Source: Candidatus Bathyarchaeota archaeon
GTDB taxonomy: Archaea > Thermoproteota > Bathyarchaeia > TCS64
DNA: 64,000 nucleotides
Reading direction: 5' to 3'
Assembly (NCBI GenBank): GCA_026014815.1
Contig: JAOZHP010000151.1
Coordinates: 123,458-187,457, forward strand
A model generated the notes under the pieces. It was not told the origin of the DNA, made no database searches, and worked only from the letters and a program-made list of their open reading frames with translations. Every line of letters begins with the position of its first letter. Position 1 is the first letter of the stretch. A program made the translations under genes and the position numbers. Of this stretch, positions 42,025 to 50,791 are shown piece after piece.

Positions 42025-44028
42025 TTGGCATCGTTTGAACCCTGGCTAATAGCACCAATATCGTCTATAATCTCTATCATAATTGGAGGATTCCTGTTCG
42101 ACTATATCAACAAGAAAGATGCAGGAACAGATAGGATGAAAGAAATCGCTGGATGGATCCAAGAAGGCTCCAGATCATTCTTGAAGACAGAATACACATA
42201 CCTTGGAGTTTTCGTGGCCATAATGGCAATCATCTTTACTCTAGCCCTCGGCTTAAAGATAGGAGTAACCTACGTTTTCGGGACCCTTCTATCGGGTCTA
42301 GCAGGTATCATTGGTATGGAGATCGCGGTTAAGGCAAACGTAAGGACAGCGAACGCCGCTAAGAATGGCGGGCTCGTTGAGGCGTTCCCAATAGCCTTCC
42401 GCGGTGGCGCAGTCATGGGCCTCATGGTTGTTGGATTAGCTCTCTTTGGAATAAGCGTCATCTACTGGTTAACCGGTGACCCCGAGATGGTCCTCGGAAT
42501 GAGCATCGGGGCAAGCACGCTAACCCTCTTCATGAAGGCTGGTGGTGGAATATTCACGAAAACCGCTGACATCGCGGCGGACCTTGTCGGCAAGGTAGAG
42601 CTCGGCATACCTGAGGACGACCCTAGAAACCCGGCAGTCATAGCAGACAACGTTGGTGACAACGTTGGTGACTGCGCAGGCTCAGGAGCCGACCTCTTCG
42701 ACTCGTACGTTGCGGCAGTCATGGCAGCGATGATCCTAGGTGCGACAACAGGCATCGCATACCTTGAAACAGTTCCCTTAGTGTTCGCGGGTTTGGGAAT
42801 CATCTCATCGATTATTGGCATCGCGCTTGTCAGAGTCAAGAAAGGCAGCGACCCTGGCAAGTCTCTCAACTTGGGAACCTATGTCACATGCATAGTTTTC
42901 GGTGGTTTAACCTACGGAGCGACGGTCCTGTATGGGTATGACATGAAGGTCTGGTACTCGACGATAACCGGTCTTGTAGCGGGCATCATCATCGGTATGA
43001 CATCAGATTACTATACATCTATCCATAGACCCCCTGCTAAGAAGACCGCAGAGGCCTCACAGACAGGTGCAGCAATCACCATATTGACTGGGTTCAGTTA
43101 TGGTCTCATTAGCTGTTTCCCGGCTTTCCTCGGAATCGGAATTGGATCAGCTATCGCGTTCTCAATCTATGGAGTGTATGGCGTCGGGATGGCGGCTGTT
43201 GGAATGCTAGCCATTGCAGGTGTCATCATCGCGGGAGACGCCTACGGGCCCATCGGTGACAACGCGAAAGGCATAGCCGAGATGTCTGAGCTTGGTGATG
43301 ACGTGGTGGACATAACCGATGAGATCGACGCCGCGGGTAACACCACGAAAGCCATCACCAAAGGCTTCGCCATCGGCGCAGCTGGCCTAACGGCCCTAGC
43401 ACTTTTAGCTTCATACCAAGAGATCGTGAAGGAGATCCTTAACCAGCCAGTCGTCTTCGACTTGATGGACCCATTGGTAATGATGGGTATATTCATAGGA
43501 ATGAGCGTCCCTGTCATCTTCTCAGCCCTGATCATCCTCGCCGTCTCCAAGAACGCACACAGAATGATCGAGGAGATTAGAAGACAGTTCAAGGAAATCC
43601 CCGGCTTGATGGAGGGCACAGGAAAACCAGATTACGATACATGTATCAGCATCGCCACAAAGGGTGCGCTAAAGGAGCTTCTGCCCCTCATCATCTTCTC
43701 CATACTCACTACCCTTATAGTGGGATTCGTAGGTGGAGTACGTGCCTTAGCTGGATACCTTAGTGGAGCCATATTCAGCGGCTTCTTCCTAGCCATCCTC
43801 ATGGCAAACGCAGGAGGCCTCTGGGACAACGCCAAGAAATACGTGGAGGCAGGCTACTTTGGTGGCAAAGGCTCCGACGCCCACAAAGCCGCGGTCATAG
43901 GCGACACGGTTGGTGACCCCTTTAAGGACACCGCGGGTCCAAGCCTCAATACTTTGGTCACGGTCATATCCCAGATCGCGTCCCTGTTCGCGCCTCTCTT
44001 CATAGCTTACGCCCTGATAGGTCTTTAA
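42025..44028 (+). CDS. hppA: Membrane-bound proton-translocating pyrophosphatase (K+-independent type)
   Basis: Hydrolyses pyrophosphate and pumps H+ across the membrane. A 667-residue protein with about 15-16 helices. The catalytic loop DLVGKVELGIPEDDPRNPAV and NVGDNVGDCAGSGADLFDS are fully conserved, as are the DAYGPIGDNAKGIAEM and GDTVGDPFKDTAGPS loops. In the loop GNTTKAITKGFAIG the Lys after GNTT marks the K+-independent subfamily, where K+-dependent enzymes have Ala. The start is a TTG at 42025 with AGAGGT 8 bases upstream. Energy from biosynthetic pyrophosphate would thus be stored as a proton gradient, which fits a fermentative or energy-poor archaeon. Confidence 0.93.
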   Translation: MASFEPWLIAPISSIISIIIGGFLFDYINKKDAGTDRMKEIAGWIQEGSRSFLKTEYTYLGVFVAIMAIIFTLALGLKIGVTYVFGTLLSGLAGIIGMEIAVKANVRTANAAKNGGLVEAFPIAFRGGAVMGLMVVGLALFGISVIYWLTGDPEMVLGMSIGASTLTLFMKAGGGIFTKTADIAADLVGKVELGIPEDDPRNPAVIADNVGDNVGDCAGSGADLFDSYVAAVMAAMILGATTGIAYLETVPLVFAGLGIISSIIGIALVRVKKGSDPGKSLNLGTYVTCIVFGGLTYGATVLYGYDMKVWYSTITGLVAGIIIGMTSDYYTSIHRPPAKKTAEASQTGAAITILTGFSYGLISCFPAFLGIGIGSAIAFSIYGVYGVGMAAVGMLAIAGVIIAGDAYGPIGDNAKGIAEMSELGDDVVDITDEIDAAGNTTKAITKGFAIGAAGLTALALLASYQEIVKEILNQPVVFDLMDPLVMMGIFIGMSVPVIFSALIILAVSKNAHRMIEEIRRQFKEIPGLMEGTGKPDYDTCISIATKGALKELLPLIIFSILTTLIVGFVGGVRALAGYLSGAIFSGFFLAILMANAGGLWDNAKKYVEAGYFGGKGSDAHKAAVIGDTVGDPFKDTAGPSLNTLVTVISQIASLFAPLFIAYALIGL

Positions 44029-44107
44029 GAACCGGGAATTTTTTCCCCTATATCTTTATTAGTTTGAACCAGTCTAGTTTGATAGCTTCAAGCAAGGAGA
44101 ATCAACG

Positions 44108-44566
44108 ATGTACAAGTATCTCAAGGATGCATGGAAACGCCCCGACGCCAGCTACGTCAAAGACGTCATGAGGCAGAGGGTCATCCGATGGCGCAGACAG
44201 CCCGTTGTCGTCAGAGTCGAGAAACCTACTAGAATTGACAGAGCAAGAAGCCTAGGCTACAAAGCCAAGAAGGGCTTCGTCGTTGCACGTATCCGTGTCC
44301 GCAGGGGAGGCCGACACAAGATAAGGCCGAAACTAGGGCGCAGGCAGAAGCGAATGGGCGTCAAAAAGTTCACGCCAGCAAAGAGCATACAGCTCATCGC
44401 TGAGGAGAGGGTCGCCCGCAAGTACCCGAACCTTGAGGTGCTGAATAGCTACTGGGTGTGGCAGGACGGCCGCAGCAAGTGGTATGAAGTCATCATGGTT
44501 GACCCTAGTCACCCAGCTATAAAGTCCGACAAAGACGTGGGATGGATCGTGGGCAACAAGAACTAA
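44108..44566 (+). CDS. rpl15e: Large ribosomal subunit protein eL15 (L15e), short form
   Basis: Archaeal/eukaryotic ribosomal protein with the typical start [44 protein letters not shown] and the block [20 protein letters not shown]. It stops at 152 residues, after [21 protein letters not shown]. Many archaeal and eukaryotic eL15 proteins continue for about 40 basic residues with RAFRGLTSAGKK-like sequence. No frameshifted tail is visible after the stop. The gene is single, preceded by GCAAGGAGA, a good Shine-Dalgarno sequence. Confidence 0.92.
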   Translation: MYKYLKDAWKRPDASYVKDVMRQRVIRWRRQPVVVRVEKPTRIDRARSLGYKAKKGFVVARIRVRRGGRHKIRPKLGRRQKRMGVKKFTPAKSIQLIAEERVARKYPNLEVLNSYWVWQDGRSKWYEVIMVDPSHPAIKSDKDVGWIVGNKN

Positions 44567-44616
44567 AATCAATTCTCAGTATTTTAATTGAATTTTGTTT
44601 TTCTGTATAGTTTTCA

Positions 44617-45033
44617 TTATCGAGACAGGTAAAGCAGCGTAAATGACGCAATGCATGTGAATAAGTCAGGGAGCATCGCAAATGGTCCAAGTCCTTGACC
44701 CATGAAGCCGGCAACCCGTACTAGTAACGGGTTTGAGGTTATCGCGTAAAGGAGCAACGCCACAGAGAAGATGACTAGGCCTAGTGAGAAGTTTAACCCT
44801 GTATCGTTGTACACCCGTATATAGATCAGTAATATGATGGAGAGCAGAAACGCGTTGACGCTTGAGAGCACTGCTTTCATCGAGTAGTATATCTCTAGGT
44901 CACCTGGCTCCCTGTGGATGCCCCTCCCTATCCCCATGGGTTCATACCCAGCGTTCTGAGTGGCAAAGTATGCAATTGTTCCTACTATCAACGATCCTAG
45001 AATTATCCAACTCATCAACCTATTCTGATTCAT
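44617..45033 (-). CDS. Four-helix membrane protein coupled to a winged-helix regulator
   Basis: A 138-residue hydrophobic protein with about four transmembrane segments (near 8-25, 52-72, 82-98 and 117-135) and short loops. It matches no family I recognise. Its start lies inside the last 14 bases of the regulator gene that precedes it, so the two are translationally coupled. In archaea such pairs often form a one-component sensor: the membrane protein may modulate the wHTH protein. Confidence 0.7.
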   Translation of the reverse strand: MNQNRLMSWIILGSLIVGTIAYFATQNAGYEPMGIGRGIHREPGDLEIYYSMKAVLSSVNAFLLSIILLIYIRVYNDTGLNFSLGLVIFSVALLLYAITSNPLLVRVAGFMGQGLGPFAMLPDLFTCIASFTLLYLSR

Positions 45034-45391
45034 CTGTCTTTTTCTCCTCCTCGCTACTTATCTTCTTTTTACATATTTTCTCCCAAATCTCCTCAAAGTA
45101 ATCAAAATTCTCGTTCATGATATCCGATAAGAAATAGAGTTTACCGTACCTGTCACCGATAGAGGTGAGAAGGTCGTTCTTCTCCATCACCTCGACGTGG
45201 TGACGGATCGTACTATAATCAACGTCCAGTTGCTTGCTCAGTTGATGAGCGTTTTGAGGAGAATCGCTTAAAGCCCTGATGATGCGGGCCCGGTTGAAGC
45301 CGCCACGTGTTCCACCGATCATCCACTGAATTATGTGCTTAAAATACTTAGATCGATGGGCTACCAATGATAACTTATTGTGGGGTTTCAA
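45020..45391 (-). CDS. Winged-helix transcriptional regulator (ArsR/MarR-like)
   Basis: A 123-residue protein whose core GGFNRARIIRALSDSPQNAHQLSKQLDVDYSTIRHHVEVM is a clear wHTH, followed by the wing DLLTSIGDRYGKLYFL and a charged C-terminal tail (KICKKKISSEEEKK). It overlaps the membrane protein gene by 14 bases. The divergent secreted-protein gene begins 128 bases away, so the pair may sense a signal at the membrane and control that gene. Confidence 0.85.
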   Translation of the reverse strand: MKPHNKLSLVAHRSKYFKHIIQWMIGGTRGGFNRARIIRALSDSPQNAHQLSKQLDVDYSTIRHHVEVMEKNDLLTSIGDRYGKLYFLSDIMNENFDYFEEIWEKICKKKISSEEEKKTDESE

Positions 45392-45477
45392 GTAAAAATG
45401 TCTTCTATTTCATTTTTACACTGTGGACTAATTTTGGAGCGATTTGGGAGAGATTCATGTTCAACCTTGAAATATGG

Positions 45478-45484
45478 TTTATAA
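45478..45484 (+). promoter_or_regulatory. TATA-like box for the secreted Gly-rich protein gene
   Basis: TTTATAA puts the transcript start near 45507, after the upstream in-frame ATG at 45474. The start is therefore ATG 45519, with CGGAG about 10 bases before it. Confidence 0.5.
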
Positions 45485-45518
45485 CCACAATGTAGTTGAA
45501 TTGCTCGGAGAAAACCAA

Positions 45519-45935
45519 ATGAACAAAACAAAAACAATGACCGTTCTCGGTCTACTTGCTCTCATCGCCGTGACTGTCGGCGGAATCAGTTTCGTACTGG
45601 CCGAAGATGCAGTCGCGTCAGAGGATTATCCTTGTGAAGGACTAGGACCTAACAGCCTAATCAATGGCAGAGGTTTCTGGTCCCAGCTGACTGAGGAGCA
45701 GAGAGACGAGTTACTGGCTTACACTCTTGAAATGATTGAGGCTGGCGCATCCCATGATGAGATCAGGGATATGAAGGCAGCTAAGCTTGAGGAATGGGGA
45801 ATCGAAGCTCCACAGTGGAGTGGGCCTCATTACGGAGAGCAAGGTCTAGGCGGATACGGCGGGCAGCGCCGTGGCGGCCGAGGCTCCGGCATGAAGGGTC
45901 AAGGCTACAACGGACAGTGTCCCTTAACTGGATAG
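45519..45935 (+). CDS. Small secreted protein with a Spy/CpxP-like LTEEQR motif and a Gly/Arg-rich tail
   Basis: A 138-residue precursor starting MNKTKTMTVLGLLALIAVTV, a clear signal peptide that could be cut after SFVLAEDA. The mature part has FWSQLTEEQRDELLAYTLEMIEAG and two Cys near the ends (DYPCEG, QCPLTG). LTEEQR is the motif of the Spy/CpxP type of periplasmic chaperone or metal sensor, though the rest is too short to be certain. The tail is GGYGGQRRGGRGSGMKGQG, flexible and basic. It is divergent from the regulator and membrane pair and may be their target. Function unknown. Confidence 0.7.
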   Translation: MNKTKTMTVLGLLALIAVTVGGISFVLAEDAVASEDYPCEGLGPNSLINGRGFWSQLTEEQRDELLAYTLEMIEAGASHDEIRDMKAAKLEEWGIEAPQWSGPHYGEQGLGGYGGQRRGGRGSGMKGQGYNGQCPLTG

Positions 45936-46047
45936 AACTAGTATCTAGCCCAGTCAATTTTTTTACTATTTTTTGAGACCTAAGCCGCCTTTTCTTGGGT
46001 TCTTATTCGTCATAATGCATTGATCATAAGAGTTTCCAACTGAAACC

Positions 46048-46122
46048 ATGACATCAAGCAGAGCAAGGATATTTCCCGAGGACATCAAGCTCTTCCTCAA
46101 CGATAATTGTTGGGGTCGATAA
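46048..46122 (+). other. Possible small open frame of 24 codons in the intergenic gap
   Basis: The frame from ATG 46048 to TAA 46120-46122 reads MTSSRARIFPEDIKLFLNDN then CWGR. It has coding-like amino-acid use, so it may be the remnant of a longer gene, but no ribosome site stands before it. I see no other feature in the 196-base gap 45936-46131 apart from a T-rich run after the secreted protein gene. Confidence 0.2.
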
Positions 46123-46131
46123 AATACTCGA

Positions 46132-46860
46132 TTAGTCGTAGATCTGTCTCGCGTATCCGCCCTTCATTGGCTTACGGTTCATGAAGGAGACGTTCCACTC
46201 CATCTTGAATAACAGGGCGATGTAGTTGAGTAACCCCATCTTTTCTATCCTGCGTACGCTGTACTGAATCTTCATGTCCCTGTCCAAGACCACTTTGCCT
46301 TTTTTCTTGATCCGTTTGAACAGCTCAGTGTCGTCTGCGTAGGCTAATGGCAGATATCCTCCTATCTCAAAGAACACCTTCTTGTCAAAGGCGGAGTTGG
46401 CCCCACAGAGATGGGCTGTTCCGAAGAACTTGAAGATGCTCAACAACACGTTAGAGGTCCAGAATAAAGCCTTGTAGACATAGACTTCAACAGTGTTCAT
46501 GTTATTCCAATCGTAGGGGTCTAGAATGCCGGTAACAGCTATGACTCCCTCATCATTGAAGTTCTGTTGGATGACTTCAAGCCACTCTGGGTAGGGCTCA
46601 CAGTCAGCGTCAGTGGTAGCAACGATATCCCCTGTGGCCACGTTGAAGCCGTCGTTTCGGGCGCCGCCGACTCCTTCACTTTTCTGGAGGATTATCTTGT
46701 CCGCGTACATCTCAGCGATCTCCAGTGTTCTGTCCTTGCTGTCACCATCAACGACTATGATCTCGATTTCCTCGCGTGGTATGGTCTGGTTATTAAGCGC
46801 CCGTAAGCATTTCTCAATGTTCTTTTCCTCGTTAAAGGTTGGAACGACTACAGAGATCAT
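46132..46860 (-). CDS. Family 2 glycosyltransferase
   Basis: GT-A transferase of 242 residues. MISVVVPTFNEEKNIEKCL is the standard N-terminus, VVDGDSKDRTLEIAEMYAD binds the nucleotide, and ATTDADCEPYP holds the DxD metal motif. The acceptor end has AHLCGANSAFDKKVFFEIGG and ADDTELFKRI (the ED-type motif). It ends with a short non-helical tail, so it is likely a peripheral membrane protein. Its start overlaps the stop of the flavoprotein gene by 4 bases: both build a surface sugar. Confidence 0.9.
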   Translation of the reverse strand: MISVVVPTFNEEKNIEKCLRALNNQTIPREEIEIIVVDGDSKDRTLEIAEMYADKIILQKSEGVGGARNDGFNVATGDIVATTDADCEPYPEWLEVIQQNFNDEGVIAVTGILDPYDWNNMNTVEVYVYKALFWTSNVLLSIFKFFGTAHLCGANSAFDKKVFFEIGGYLPLAYADDTELFKRIKKKGKVVLDRDMKIQYSVRRIEKMGLLNYIALLFKMEWNVSFMNRKPMKGGYARQIYD

Positions 46861-48140
46861 GGTTTTCCCTCGTTTAGTTTCTCCGCGGCTCGTCGGCCTG
46901 AGAGTATGGCCTTATCCATGTTGTAATACTCCCACTCACCGAACCTGCCAATCGGGATGATATTGATAGAGTCGAGGAAGTCACGGATAATCTTTACGTT
47001 TTCCGTGTGATGCAAATCGTAGATCACGTAAGCATACTTGAAATCAGCGGTGTCTGAGACCTCTACTTCGTCGTCATCTCTAATGATATTCGCCTTCACA
47101 AGGTCCTGTAGCACGGTGTCACGTGTCTCATCTTGATCTAACGGGTCTCCCCTGTAGGTAACCTCCACGAGGACGCTGCTTCTTCCCTCCGGGGTGGTGT
47201 ATGGGCTGAAGTTCATTGGGAAGCTTATTCTGTTGAATATCAGGTCCTTCTCGGGGAAATATAGCCAGTGCTTGTTGATGATGTTGGGTCTCTTCACTCC
47301 CACGTTGACGCAGACGATGCTGTTATAGACCAAAGAGTCTGCTGCCTTCACGACCTCAGTGGGCACATCGTCCAGTGACTTGATCAGCTCAGGTAATGGT
47401 AGTGATGAAAGAACTTTCTCAGATACAACATCCTTGGTCTTCCCATCCTGAGTGTAAATGGTTTTTACGCCGTCTGCGGTCGTCTTGATTTCCACGGCGT
47501 CCGAGTTCAATGATACGTTCAGCCCCTCTTTGAATTCGTTGGCCAGAGCGCCGATACCGCCATACTTGGGGTACCAGAACATTGCGTTGGGTCCATAATC
47601 CTTGTTGACCTCACCCTTGACTCCCTTCCTCATCTCATCGGCACTCGGCGAGGGAATCCTACCTGCGACCCACTCGGTGTTCATCTTGGCGAGGGGATAT
47701 TTCCAGATCTTCTGGTTATAGGGCACCATGTAGTGCTTGGCTATTCCTTCACCGAAGGTGGTCTGTATCCACTCAAGGAAGTTTCTTGGCTCAAACTCCT
47801 TCTTTTCTATGACTCCCTGAATGCATTCCTCTATGATCCTCTTGGGCAAGGGGTGAAGGTTCACCTCGAAGGGATACTTGACGAAGGTATCCTCCATGTA
47901 GATATACGCCTGACGCTCCTGAGTGTGAACATTGTCCCCGAGGAGGCTGAAAAACAGGTTCTTGGCATACTCGTCCCTCGTAAACAGGATGTGAGGAGCA
48001 TAGTCAAAGACGTAGCCGCCTATATCCACGCTCCTGCAGAGGCCCCCAACGCTGCTCTCACGTTCAAGAACTAGGTAATCCCCCTTAAGGTGATAAGCCG
48101 CGCTTAGACCCGCCAACCCTGCGCCAAGTATAGTGATCAT
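46857..48140 (-). CDS. FAD-dependent sugar-mutase-like flavoprotein (UGM/protoporphyrinogen oxidase fold)
   Basis: A 427-residue Rossmann flavoprotein: MITILGAGLAGLSAAYHL binds FAD, and LERESSVGGLCRSV is the second conserved segment. DYAPHILFTRDEYAKNLF and YNQKIWKYPLAKMNTEWVAGR match the uncharacterised UDP-galactopyranose mutase-like branch of amine oxidase proteins, common in glycan clusters. It ends GEWEYYNMDKAILSGRRAAE, the usual FAD-contacting close. Placed ahead of and overlapping a GT2 gene, it probably interconverts or oxidises a nucleotide sugar. The substrate is not determined. Confidence 0.8.
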   Translation of the reverse strand: MITILGAGLAGLSAAYHLKGDYLVLERESSVGGLCRSVDIGGYVFDYAPHILFTRDEYAKNLFFSLLGDNVHTQERQAYIYMEDTFVKYPFEVNLHPLPKRIIEECIQGVIEKKEFEPRNFLEWIQTTFGEGIAKHYMVPYNQKIWKYPLAKMNTEWVAGRIPSPSADEMRKGVKGEVNKDYGPNAMFWYPKYGGIGALANEFKEGLNVSLNSDAVEIKTTADGVKTIYTQDGKTKDVVSEKVLSSLPLPELIKSLDDVPTEVVKAADSLVYNSIVCVNVGVKRPNIINKHWLYFPEKDLIFNRISFPMNFSPYTTPEGRSSVLVEVTYRGDPLDQDETRDTVLQDLVKANIIRDDDEVEVSDTADFKYAYVIYDLHHTENVKIIRDFLDSINIIPIGRFGEWEYYNMDKAILSGRRAAEKLNEGKP

Positions 48141-48196
48141 GACTTACCCAAATGGCGTTCATCTGACTAAAGAATGATGCTGTAATCAAAAGGGGT

Positions 48197-49114
48197 TTAG
48201 CCCAAGAATTTGATAAGTTTCTCCGCTACGATGGTGCTGTTGCCCCTCTGAGCCTCGACGCTGCCGGCTCCGATGTGGGGACTGCAAAGTACGTTGCTCC
48301 GTTTCACCAAATCCGGGTCTGGGTTTGGTTCCTGTTCGAAGACATCGAGACCCGCGCCCGCGACTTGTCCTGAGTCTAGGGCTGCTTTGAGCGCCGCCTC
48401 GTCGATTATGCCTCCTCTCGCAGTGTTGATCACGTAAACTCCTTTCTTCATGGCGTTGAACTGGTTTGTGCTTATCATGTGCTTGGTCTGAGGCAGCAAC
48501 GGGACGTGTATGGTGATGAAGTCGCTTTCCGCGTACAGGGTATCCAGCTCAACGTCCTTCGCCCCTATCTCCTCGACGAAGTGACGTAGCTTGTCCATGA
48601 TGACATCATATGCGAGGACCTCCATTCCCAGAGCTTTGGCCTTCTTCCCAATATTGTACCCTATCCTGCCGAAACCGATGATGCCAAGTGTTTTTCCGGT
48701 GAGCTCGAACCCTGTTAGCTTCTTTTTTTCCCATTTGCCTTGTTTCATGGTGGCGTCAGCGTAGCTAAGGCTTCGAGCTAGGTTGAACATGTAGCCGAGG
48801 ACCAGCTCAGCGACGGCGTTCGTTGGTGCCTCTGGACTGTTATACACCTCGATGCCTTTCTCTTTGGCGTACTGGACATCGACGTTGTCTAGACCGACGC
48901 CTGCACGGGCGATAACCTTGAGGTTATCTGCGGTCTCTAAGACTTCTTTTGTGAGCTTTGTCCTGCTCCTGATTACTATGCCATCGTAGCTGCCTATGAT
49001 CTTTTTGAGTTCCTCTGCCGTAACATCGGGTTTGAGGTCCACTTCGTAGCCCGCGTCCTTGAGCATCTGCACCCCGTCCTCGTGGATGGGGTCAGAGACT
49101 AATACTTTGACCAT
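48197..49114 (-). CDS. serA: D-3-phosphoglycerate dehydrogenase-like 2-hydroxyacid dehydrogenase (short form)
   Basis: First enzyme of serine synthesis, or a related 2-hydroxyacid dehydrogenase. Residues 75-110 include LKVIARAGVGLDNVD and SPEAPTNAVAELVLG. GIIGFGRIGYNIGKKAKALG is the NAD loop, and NTARGGIIDEAAL and SPHIGAGSVEAQRGNS hold the active-site Arg, Glu and His. It ends after about 305 residues, so the C-terminal ACT regulatory domain of long SerA is absent, as in many archaea. I use ATG 49114 (GGTGA 5 bases upstream); GTG 49123 lies directly at the YchF stop. Likely co-transcribed with ychF. Confidence 0.85.
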   Translation of the reverse strand: MVKVLVSDPIHEDGVQMLKDAGYEVDLKPDVTAEELKKIIGSYDGIVIRSRTKLTKEVLETADNLKVIARAGVGLDNVDVQYAKEKGIEVYNSPEAPTNAVAELVLGYMFNLARSLSYADATMKQGKWEKKKLTGFELTGKTLGIIGFGRIGYNIGKKAKALGMEVLAYDVIMDKLRHFVEEIGAKDVELDTLYAESDFITIHVPLLPQTKHMISTNQFNAMKKGVYVINTARGGIIDEAALKAALDSGQVAGAGLDVFEQEPNPDPDLVKRSNVLCSPHIGAGSVEAQRGNSTIVAEKLIKFLG

Positions 49115-49123
49115 CTTTTTCAC

Positions 49124-50335
49124 CTATCTGCGGCCCTTGGCCGAGACTATCTGAATAATATCGTTGTTCTCTAGGATATAGCTGTCACTCAGCCGCCTCT
49201 TGGACCGGGCGTTCACAGCGTAGATGAAGCTCTCAGCGAGGTCGGTGTGTATCACCGCAGCGAACTGCTTTGACGTAGTTCCCTTGGGTACAAGGAAGCA
49301 GTCAGGCAGTACATGTCCATGATGATTGGATAACTTCTCGGAGTCCTCCACAGGGTACACAGTGATCATGTTGAGGAGGTCGAAGAACGCTTGGTTGACC
49401 GCGTCCTGGAGCCCTGTGCCGCCCCACTTCTGGAACACCTTCTCCTTGATCCTGTCGAGGGCTCTCCGCTGTCTATCCGTCAGCTTCTCAGGGTTTTTGA
49501 CTGTGAAGTCGCTGTCTCCCGGGGTGTACTCGACGAGTCCCGCCTCTGCCGCTCTGCGTAAGGCAAGTTCTGCCTCTGCGCATGTGGGGACGACCATGTA
49601 TCCTGCCTCCTTCATGCGCTCGATGTTGTCCTCGGCGCCATCCCTGTCTGCCTTGTTAGCGGCGACGATGAGAGGCTTGCTGACTTTCCTCAGGCTGGTG
49701 GCGAACCTGTTGAACTCTTCCTCTGTCCATCGGGCTGACTTGAATCCATCTACCTCGGCGTTTTGGATTGCTTTGAGTATCTGGTACCTGTTGATGCCGA
49801 GGCCTGTGAGTTTCTCCTCCAGGTGCCTGTCGATGCTCTCCTTCTTGCTGTCGGCTGTTCTGGTTATCCTGTTCCAGTCCTTCTTGAGGAGGGCTCTTAG
49901 CCAGAGGTCGAACTCCGCCTCGAACATCTTGACGTCCTCAATGGGGTCATTGGATAATGGGTCTACGGGCTGCCCGTTGAGGTCGGTGGCTCCCGAGGCG
50001 TCAGCTACGACGATGAGGGCGTCTGCTCGTCTAACCTCGTCGAGGAACTGGTTACCCAAACCTTTGCCTTGGTGGGCTCCCGGGATTAAACCCGGGGTGT
50101 CGATGAGGTCCACGGGGATGAGTCTTACACCGTCCACGCATGCGCTGTTCTGAGGGTCGTCCTCTACTCCAAGTTCCTTGCAGACACAGGGAGCCCGAAT
50201 GTATCCGATACCTCTATCTGCTTTGGTGGTAGTGAATGGGAACCCAGCTATCTCCACAGGTTTGAGGGTAGCTGCCCCGAAGAACGTGCTCTTTCCTACA
50301 TTTGCTTTACCGACTAAACCGACGATCTTAGCCAA
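49124..50335 (-). CDS. ychF: Obg/YchF-family P-loop nucleotidase
   Basis: Archaeal YchF-type protein of 403 residues. G1 is GLVGKANVGKST, followed by GFPFTTTKADRGIGYIRAPC, DTPGLIPGAHQGKGLG and ANKADRDG (the G4 NKxD motif). The last domain is a TGS fold (FAAVIHTDLAESFIYAVN) that contacts RNA or ribosomes. The archaeal branch lies near Drg/Obg. The family binds GTP or ATP and acts on translation or stress. Its stop abuts the next gene, so it shares an operon with serA. Confidence 0.93.
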   Translation of the reverse strand: MAKIVGLVGKANVGKSTFFGAATLKPVEIAGFPFTTTKADRGIGYIRAPCVCKELGVEDDPQNSACVDGVRLIPVDLIDTPGLIPGAHQGKGLGNQFLDEVRRADALIVVADASGATDLNGQPVDPLSNDPIEDVKMFEAEFDLWLRALLKKDWNRITRTADSKKESIDRHLEEKLTGLGINRYQILKAIQNAEVDGFKSARWTEEEFNRFATSLRKVSKPLIVAANKADRDGAEDNIERMKEAGYMVVPTCAEAELALRRAAEAGLVEYTPGDSDFTVKNPEKLTDRQRRALDRIKEKVFQKWGGTGLQDAVNQAFFDLLNMITVYPVEDSEKLSNHHGHVLPDCFLVPKGTTSKQFAAVIHTDLAESFIYAVNARSKRRLSDSYILENNDIIQIVSAKGRR

Positions 50336-50433
50336 AATGGCACCAAGGAAATTGAATGAGTCATGTACCTTAAGCTTATTGATGACTCAGATTTATGAGA
50401 TAGGCATCTACGCTCGATTAAAGGGATTTATAG

Positions 50434-50754
50434 TTACTCTTCTCTCTCGTAGAACCCAGGGTCTCTCTTTCTTCCGAAGCTTCTTAGGCCTTTTTCCTTG
50501 AGTTGTGCGCAGAGCTCCTCGGCGGTCTTCACCGTGATCTCTTCCCGGTTCTTCATGTACTCGATGATCTCAAGAGCCTGCTCGTCGGTGGTGCAGCGCC
50601 GCAGGAAATCCATTACGTCTGGGTCGTAGTCTGAGAACTTGCGTTTGGGTTTCTCTGCCTCAAACTCTAGGTCTGCTCTGCCTGCGCCCTCCTCCATCTC
50701 CTTGGCTAGGGTGGGGAACCGTTTCTTGAGGTCTTTTTTCTCCATCTGGTCCAA
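50434..50754 (-). CDS. DUF2095-like conserved archaeal protein
   Basis: A 106-residue charged helical protein (LKKRFPTLAKEMEEGAGR near the N-terminus, YDPDVMDFLRRCTTDEQALEIIEYM in the middle). It resembles the archaeal DUF2095 family as I recall it, which has no known function. It lies 37 bases downstream of the GlmU-like gene on the same strand and may be in its transcript. No signal peptide, no metal motif. Its conservation in archaea suggests a housekeeping role. Confidence 0.75.
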   Translation of the reverse strand: MDQMEKKDLKKRFPTLAKEMEEGAGRADLEFEAEKPKRKFSDYDPDVMDFLRRCTTDEQALEIIEYMKNREEITVKTAEELCAQLKEKGLRSFGRKRDPGFYEREE

Positions 50755-50791
50755 ACTGGAAAGCTGTCTGGCGTTTAATAAAGATGATGGG

